DNA from: Desulfovibrio sp. JC022
GTDB taxonomy: Bacteria > Desulfobacterota > Desulfovibrionia > Desulfovibrionales > Desulfovibrionaceae
DNA: 64,000 nucleotides
Direction: 5' to 3'
NCBI RefSeq assembly: GCF_010470665.1
Contig: NZ_VOPZ01000013.1
Location: 1 to 64,000, forward strand
Numbering within the stretch: the stretch's first letter is position 1; every line of letters starts with the position of its first letter. Of the stretch, positions 61,259 through 64,000 are shown one piece after another. The position numbers and the translations under genes are program-made. A model generated the notes under the pieces. That model was not told the origin of the DNA and ran no database searches. It saw nothing but the letters and a program-made list of their open reading frames with translations.

Positions 61259-62653
61259 ATGTTGAGATTATTGACCATACTTATCACTCTCCTCCTGCTG
61301 CCCGCTATGGCCTGTGCCTGGCCGGGCAAAATAGTCGCAGTTGAAGGTGCGGCCTCATTTGTTGTGCTTAAGGATGGTCAAACTCCTGTAAAGGTCAACA
61401 TTGCAGGAGTTAAACCTGTTCCGGGTATGGATTCCGCCAAGGCACGGCTGGAAAGCAGCAACCTCGTCCTCATGCGCGATGTTGAGGTCAGGGAACTAAG
61501 CAAGAGTGACGATGGAACCATCATCGGCGACATCACCGTTAATGGTAAATCCTTATCAAAAGAATTGCTTGATGAAGGTATTGTGCAAAGCTCTGCTCAG
61601 GCAGCCCCTGCGATCGATACCACACCGGTAGAAATCCCCAAGGAAATAATCGAACCGGCATCTCCCCCGGAAAGCACCCCTGCTCCGCAGACAGTAACCG
61701 CCCCTGCAACCGAAACTGATGCGGCAAATATTGCTGATGAACTTTTTCCGGAACCCTCTGCGCAAACAACACCCCAGCCTCTGCAAAAGCCAGCACAGCC
61801 AGCAATGTCGCAACATGCGCCACAGGTCCGCTATGTACAGGTCTACCAGCCACCGCAACAACAATTAGGACTTTGGCCCGGACGTCCGGCCCCTGCAATT
61901 GCGCACCAGCCGGTTCAACAGGTATTTCAGACACAACAACCCGGATTACAAACAACACGAGCTCATGCCCCGGTAGCGCAGCAACAGCCCCCCTCTGGGC
62001 AAGTTCAAAATCCCGGTGACGTAGCTAAGCGCGATTACGATCTGGCTGTAAGGGTTCAAAAGAACACCAGACGGACCAAGAATAAAGGCTTCTTCGTTCC
62101 AAAGAAAAAATCAGAAACATTTATTGGTGTCGCCGGCGGTGCACAGGCAGCCATGAAGTCCAAAAATGAAGCACCCTATTCATCTTTCGGTGGACTGGGG
62201 GGAATTTCAACAAGACATTTCTACCCTTCAGGATTTGGTATCGGCGGTGATTTTTTCATGAGTAAATCATCCGGTACCTCAGGAACCTACGGAGCAACGT
62301 ATTATAGCAACGGAACCCTCAATACAAACGGGACCAACTATGACTACAAAGATAAAAGTTTTACCACCTACACATTTACCGGGGCACTGCTCTACCGCTT
62401 TTACACAGACCGGAACTTTACCCCGTACATAGCTGCCCATGCTGGGTATTCAATTTTTGATTACCCAAATAACATCTTTGAAATGTCTGATGGTGCCCCC
62501 GTTGCCGGTGGTGGTGCCGGTTTTTTATATGAATTCGATTCCGGCTTCACTATCGGTCTCGATACCCGCTATCTGAAAACCATAGGCGGTAAAAAGGATG
62601 ATCCAAGCGGATTTTTTGATACACTCTTTAACATAGGTTACACCTTCGACTGA
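61259..62653 (+). CDS. SNase-like N-terminal domain fused to a beta-barrel C-terminus
   Basis: A 464-residue exported protein. Signal peptide (MLRLLTILITLLLLPAMACA-WP). Residues about 20-100 (IVAVEGAASFVVLKDGQTPV, IGDITVNGKSLSKELLDEGI) look like a nuclease-type OB fold, but the catalytic Arg/Asp pair of SNase is not evident. A low-complexity Pro/Gln linker follows (about 108-265). The C-terminal 190 residues alternate like a small outer-membrane barrel (FGGLGGISTRHFYPSGFGIG) and end DTLFNIGYTFD with the terminal aromatic expected for BAM substrates. No obvious partner nearby. Confidence 0.7.
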   Translation: MLRLLTILITLLLLPAMACAWPGKIVAVEGAASFVVLKDGQTPVKVNIAGVKPVPGMDSAKARLESSNLVLMRDVEVRELSKSDDGTIIGDITVNGKSLSKELLDEGIVQSSAQAAPAIDTTPVEIPKEIIEPASPPESTPAPQTVTAPATETDAANIADELFPEPSAQTTPQPLQKPAQPAMSQHAPQVRYVQVYQPPQQQLGLWPGRPAPAIAHQPVQQVFQTQQPGLQTTRAHAPVAQQQPPSGQVQNPGDVAKRDYDLAVRVQKNTRRTKNKGFFVPKKKSETFIGVAGGAQAAMKSKNEAPYSSFGGLGGISTRHFYPSGFGIGGDFFMSKSSGTSGTYGATYYSNGTLNTNGTNYDYKDKSFTTYTFTGALLYRFYTDRNFTPYIAAHAGYSIFDYPNNIFEMSDGAPVAGGGAGFLYEFDSGFTIGLDTRYLKTIGGKKDDPSGFFDTLFNIGYTFD

Positions 62654-62678
62654 CCGCTCTCTTTAATATATACGATCG

Positions 62679-62712
62679 AGCCCTTAACTTGCATAAAGTT
62701 AAGGGCTTTTTT
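62679..62712 (+). terminator. Terminator after the SNase/barrel gene
   Basis: AGCCCTTAACTT-GCATA-AAGTTAAGGGCTTTTTT. Confidence 0.9.
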
Positions 62713-62722
62713 GATTTCATTA

Positions 62723-62771
62723 TTGACTTGTTCGAATTCGAGAGGTACTACCATTTACAAAAGAGTAGCAC
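62723..62771 (+). promoter_or_regulatory. NikR-type operator over the promoter of the nickel-uptake genes
   Basis: GTACTAC (62745-62751), 13 nt, GTAGCAC (62765-62771): an inverted repeat one base from perfect symmetry. The recalled Desulfovibrio NikR consensus is GTGTTAC-N13/14-GTAACAC. The left half overlaps the -10 (TACTAC, 62746-62751) of a promoter with TTGACT (62723-62728) and 17 nt spacing, so Ni-NikR binding would block RNA polymerase. Confidence 0.6.
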
Positions 62772-62815
62772 TAAACAGGCATTCATTTTAAGAACAGACC
62801 GCAAACGGAGAAAAA

Positions 62816-63451
62816 ATGCATTTAAAATATATGTCGCGATTCTTTGCCGCATTTGTTTTTTTTACCCTTATGAATACTCCTGCATATGCCCACAGAGTTA
62901 GTATCTTCGCATATATTGAAGGGAATACAGTATATACTGAGAGCTATTTCAGTAAAAAAAGAAAGGTCCATAAAGGCAAGCTTGAAGTTTTCAGCACCAA
63001 AACCGGGGAAGAACTTCTTAAAGGAGTGACCGACAATAACGGTAACTTCAATTTCCCTATCCCTGAAGCCATCAAAGTGAATAAAAGCGGCCTTCTGATC
63101 AACCTCTACGCCTCTGAAGGGCACAGGGCGGTCTGGACCTTAAATGCAGATGAAATTTTCCCCGATACCGAGGAAACAACGCCCGCAGCATCGATCAAGG
63201 ATTCCCCTGTCAGTACAGCTGAAACGCCCCCCCTTACTTCTCCGGCAGGCACAACACCGGAAACATCATCACAGGAAATTGCAGAGCTTACCACGCAGGT
63301 AAAAACTCTCACAAATAAAGTCGAGACCTTGAAACGGTTGATCATCAGCCAACAGGAAAAAGGTCCCGGTGTTAATGAAATATTTTCGGGGATCGGATAT
63401 ATCCTCGGACTTTTCGGAGTTGCCGCTTTTTTTCTTTCAAAGAAAAAATAA
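62816..63451 (+). CDS. Periplasmic component of a nickel/cobalt uptake system, CbiL-like
   Basis: A 211-residue exported protein; the ATG at 62816 has GGAG 6 nt upstream. Signal peptide with cleavage after AYA (residue 25), leaving an N-terminal His that could bind metal (HRVSIFAYIEGNTVYTESYF). A transthyretin/CNA-like beta fold follows (KLEVFSTKTGEELLKGVTDN), then a Pro/Thr linker with a coiled coil (EIAELTTQVKTLTNKVETLK) and a C-terminal membrane helix (GIGYILGLFGVAAFFLSKKK). In Desulfovibrio such genes precede cbiMQO-type nickel transporters. First gene under the NikR-type operator. Confidence 0.68.
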   Translation: MHLKYMSRFFAAFVFFTLMNTPAYAHRVSIFAYIEGNTVYTESYFSKKRKVHKGKLEVFSTKTGEELLKGVTDNNGNFNFPIPEAIKVNKSGLLINLYASEGHRAVWTLNADEIFPDTEETTPAASIKDSPVSTAETPPLTSPAGTTPETSSQEIAELTTQVKTLTNKVETLKRLIISQQEKGPGVNEIFSGIGYILGLFGVAAFFLSKKK

Positions 63452-63484
63452 TTTTTACGCCACCTTATTACACGGAGTGATTTC

Positions 63485-64000
63485 ATGCGAAAACAGATTG
63501 TTCCCGTTCTGACCATCTTGTTGATTCTGGCCTTCAGCAGTTCTTCCTTTGCCCATTTCGGAATGCTGATTCCTGAAAAATCAATTATCACCCCGGAGAA
63601 AAAGAAAGTTGAGATGCAGCTTTCATTTTCACATCCATTTGAACTGGTAGGCATGAATCTGGTTAAGCCCAAAAAGTTCAGCGTTTTTTATGAAGGAAAA
63701 GAAACCGACCTGCTGCCATCGTTGAAAGAAACAAAAACAATGGACCACGATTCTTTCAAGGCAGAATACAAAGTAAAACGCCCCGGCATGTATACTTTTT
63801 TCATGGAACCTGTGCCCTATCCCGAACCTGCCGAAGATAATTACATCATCCATTACACCAAGACTATTGTATCCGCCTTCAACGAAGGGGAAGACTGGAA
63901 CAAGCCCCTTGGCGTTAAAACCGAAATTGTACCTCTGACCCGCCCTTGGGGTAATTATGCCGGCAATGTTTTTCAGGGAATCGTCCTGCTTGACGGAAAA
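63485..64000 (+). CDS. DUF4198/CbiK-like periplasmic nickel-uptake component (cut by window end)
   Basis: Frame open from ATG 63485 to the end of the window (172 codons visible). Signal peptide (MRKQIVPVLTILLILAFSSS, cleavage near SFA-HF), again leaving an N-terminal His (HFGMLIPEKSIITPEKKKVE). Features of the family: beta-rich, HPFELVGMNLVKPKKFSV, and YKVKRPGMYTFFMEPVPYPE. DUF4198 proteins accompany cbiM/Q/O nickel permeases. Starts 33 nt after the CbiL-like stop. The transporter genes should lie just beyond the window. Confidence 0.75.
   Translation, partial: MRKQIVPVLTILLILAFSSSSFAHFGMLIPEKSIITPEKKKVEMQLSFSHPFELVGMNLVKPKKFSVFYEGKETDLLPSLKETKTMDHDSFKAEYKVKRPGMYTFFMEPVPYPEPAEDNYIIHYTKTIVSAFNEGEDWNKPLGVKTEIVPLTRPWGNYAGNVFQGIVLLDGK

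Noticed and set aside
62640-62815. Cobalamin riboswitch before the nickel/cobalt genes
   Set aside because: The gap is too short, has no B12-box, and holds a terminator plus a NikR-like inverted repeat instead.
1-64000. CRISPR array, prophage or defence island
   Set aside because: No regularly spaced short repeats, phage structural genes, integrase or recognisable defence effector was seen; repeated items are tRNA units, hairpin elements and paralogues.

Overview
The window looks like chromosomal sequence from a marine-type Desulfovibrionaceae sulfate reducer (Desulfovibrio/Maridesulfovibrio-like; genus inferred, not proven). The reasons are a selenocysteine formate dehydrogenase with a tetraheme c3-type cytochrome, a Tat-exported periplasmic [NiFe] hydrogenase with its own maturation genes, a NikR-type operator before nickel-uptake genes, Gram-negative envelope genes (msbA, lptF/lptG, lolA) and many periplasmic amino-acid-type binding proteins.

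Layout. 1-4.7 kb: edge of an IS element, a TPR protein, an M20 amidohydrolase and a secreted nuclease. 4.8-7.0 kb: four identical tRNA-Leu(GAG) genes, three of them with copied promoter and terminator, interspersed with a dead acetyltransferase fragment and a binding-protein gene. 7.0-13.7 kb (mostly minus strand): secG, tpiA, pgk, an acetyltransferase, a Nudix hydrolase, inositol monophosphatase, mreB, a GAF protein and a Cys-rich small protein. 14-18.7 kb: a large unrecognised protein, gcvT, a BON-like protein and a methyltransferase. 19-23.4 kb: formate dehydrogenase (Sec alpha subunit, FeS subunit, cytochrome). 23.5-26.9 kb: a binding protein, TrmO, an M20 peptidase and a secreted C-type-lectin protein with a PEP-CTERM-like tail. 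27-30.8 kb: hynB-hynA, then the maturation protease and hypC. 31-36 kb: tmk, a YhaM-like HD nuclease, surE, fba and gap. 36-40 kb: amino-acid ABC permease / binding protein / binding protein / permease with no ATPase. 40-43.5 kb: HD-GYP protein and a chemoreceptor. 43.5-56.9 kb: DUF374 acyltransferase-msbA, yedF, a pseudouridine synthase, lolA, an ATC-hydrolase-like gene, ftsK, efp, aroQ, engB, lptG-lptF and uppP. 57 kb: tandem duplicated tRNA-Met. 57.5-64 kb: a histidine kinase with a fused NMT1-type sensor, a glycine-zipper protein, a binding protein, an SNase-like/beta-barrel fusion and the start of a nickel-uptake operon that runs off the right edge.

How they fit together. The periplasmic formate dehydrogenase and hydrogenase would feed electrons to c-type cytochromes. 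YedF (selenium metabolism) and the nickel-uptake genes would serve the selenium and nickel needs of these enzymes. Four glycolytic genes sit in two separate places (pgk-tpiA and fba, gap). No CRISPR array, prophage or recognisable defence system was seen. The less ordinary signals are the tRNA-Leu cassette amplification, the NikR operator, a dispersed hairpin repeat family that seems to supply a ribosome-binding site, two decayed gene remnants, the lectin with a sorting-type tail, and several unusual domain fusions. Nothing here clearly amounts to a wholly new system.
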